Translations under genes and position numbers: made by a program
Notes under the pieces: generated by a model
Databases searched by the model: none
What the model saw: the letters and a program-made list of their open reading frames with translations, nothing else
Told to the model about the DNA's origin: nothing
Shown here: in pieces, positions 5,788-6,224 of the stretch
How positions within the stretch are numbered: the first letter of the stretch is position 1
Layout: every line of letters starts with the position of its first letter
NCBI GenBank assembly: GCA_013214715.1
Contig: JABSSB010000207.1
Location: 1 to 6,224, forward strand
Length of the DNA stretch: 6,224 nucleotides
Direction of reading: 5' to 3'
Origin: Paracoccaceae bacterium
GTDB lineage: Bacteria; Pseudomonadota; Alphaproteobacteria; Rhodobacterales; Rhodobacteraceae

Positions 5788-6224
5788 ACAAACCGGCTTA
5801 TACGCAATCTTGTGACTGCCAGCGGCACACCAGTCGAAATATCCTGACAGATATTTTGACGCCGGCCCTTTGAACTGCATGATAAAGTTTTCACCGCGGA
5901 TGCAGCGCGTTGATGTTTTGAATATGACGAGACGCGCTGGCACCAAATTTGCGTTTAGCGCTTCCAACCACAAAGTCTTCCACACCATGTGCCTGTGCGA
6001 AGAACTTGTAAGCTTGATACGCGCCCGAACAAAGGACTGTATCTGTAGGCACCTTGGAGGTCGGTCGTTGCGTGACTTCGATCAACGACGGACAGTATTG
6101 GAAGTTGCCAACGACTAAGCCCGCGCAACATCTTTACCCCGTTCGTGCCGGATTCATACCAGCGCAGGCGTGGTGGCTTCGGATTGTTTTGGGGATCACG
6201 ATAATAGATCACCCATTCGCGCGA
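5776..6224 (-). pseudogene. IS1595-family (ISXO2-like) transposase, C-terminal remnant, frameshifted
   Basis: Family-like sequence continues through three reading frames, reading the - strand from 6224 downward. The first frame (6224 to about 6055) contains RGLSRWQLPILSVVDRSHAT, the mid-domain of ISXO2-type transposases. The second frame (about 6055 to 5891) contains DTVLCSGAYQAY and HIQNINALHPR, then hits TGA. The third (about 5897 to 5776) contains FKGPASKYLSGYFDW, the typical family end. Only a few residues separate the first two blocks, where intact members have a longer linker, so an internal deletion is likely. The block VLCSGAYQAY also seems to lack the acidic residue usually found as SDG, so the catalytic centre is probably lost. 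The N-terminal zinc-ribbon part and first catalytic Asp lie beyond the window. It cannot make an active transposase. Terminal inverted repeats and target duplications were not identified. Confidence 0.8.
5776..6224 (-). mobile_element. Decayed insertion sequence of the IS1595 family, partial
   Basis: The extent given is that of the transposase remnant only, because neither end of the element could be fixed. The right part lies beyond 6224. It marks a past insertion next to the unknown gene pair. Confidence 0.6.

Noticed and set aside
5482..5847. 121-aa + strand open frame opposite the small membrane gene
   Set aside because: It is antisense to the two-helix protein and has no ribosome binding site or domain; the - strand reading has clear helices and a 4-bp coupled overlap.
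5870..6118. 82-aa + strand open frame at the right end
   Set aside because: It is antisense to the transposase remnant, whose - strand motifs explain the sequence better.

Overview
The window looks like chromosomal DNA of an alphaproteobacterium, most likely a marine Rhodobacterales (Roseobacter group) species. The evidence is the gene order phaZ (divergent) - phaC - phaP - phaR, protein sequences typical of that order, and TGC-rich CTGC-N3-GCAG sites like those reported for PhaR in Paracoccus and Rhodobacter. No RNA gene, CRISPR array, intact mobile element or origin was seen.

Layout. Positions 1-84 hold the last 27 codons of an unidentified + strand gene. It converges on phaZ across a perfect 10-bp hairpin (101-124). 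phaZ (138-1406, -) encodes an intracellular polyhydroxyalkanoate (PHA) depolymerase. A 110-bp divergent gap separates it from phaC (1517-3334, +), a class I PHA synthase. Next come phaP (3460-3906, +), a granule-coating phasin, and phaR (4050-4595, +), the PHA-responsive repressor. Positions 4596-4845 contain no supported gene. Positions 4846-5606 (-) carry two genes overlapping by 4 bp (GTGA): a small two-helix membrane protein, then a secreted four-cysteine protein, neither recognised. Positions 5776-6224 (-) are a decayed IS1595/ISXO2-type transposase, broken by two frame changes and running off the window edge.

How the genes work together. PhaC polymerises 3-hydroxyacyl-CoA into PHA, PhaP coats the granule, PhaZ remobilises the polymer and PhaR adjusts phasin level to granule amount. 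The DNA fits that circuit. Two CTGC-N3-GCAG sites lie in the arms of a 17-bp inverted repeat in front of phaP, one of them inside the spacer of a good -35/-10 promoter. A third lies just upstream of phaR, fitting autoregulation. A strong intrinsic terminator separates phaP from phaR. The phaZ-phaC gap has no such site.

The PHA cluster is canonical. The part least explained by known biology is the right third: an uncharacterised membrane/periplasmic gene pair between the PHA cluster and an insertion-sequence remnant, by eye more AT-rich than the left side.
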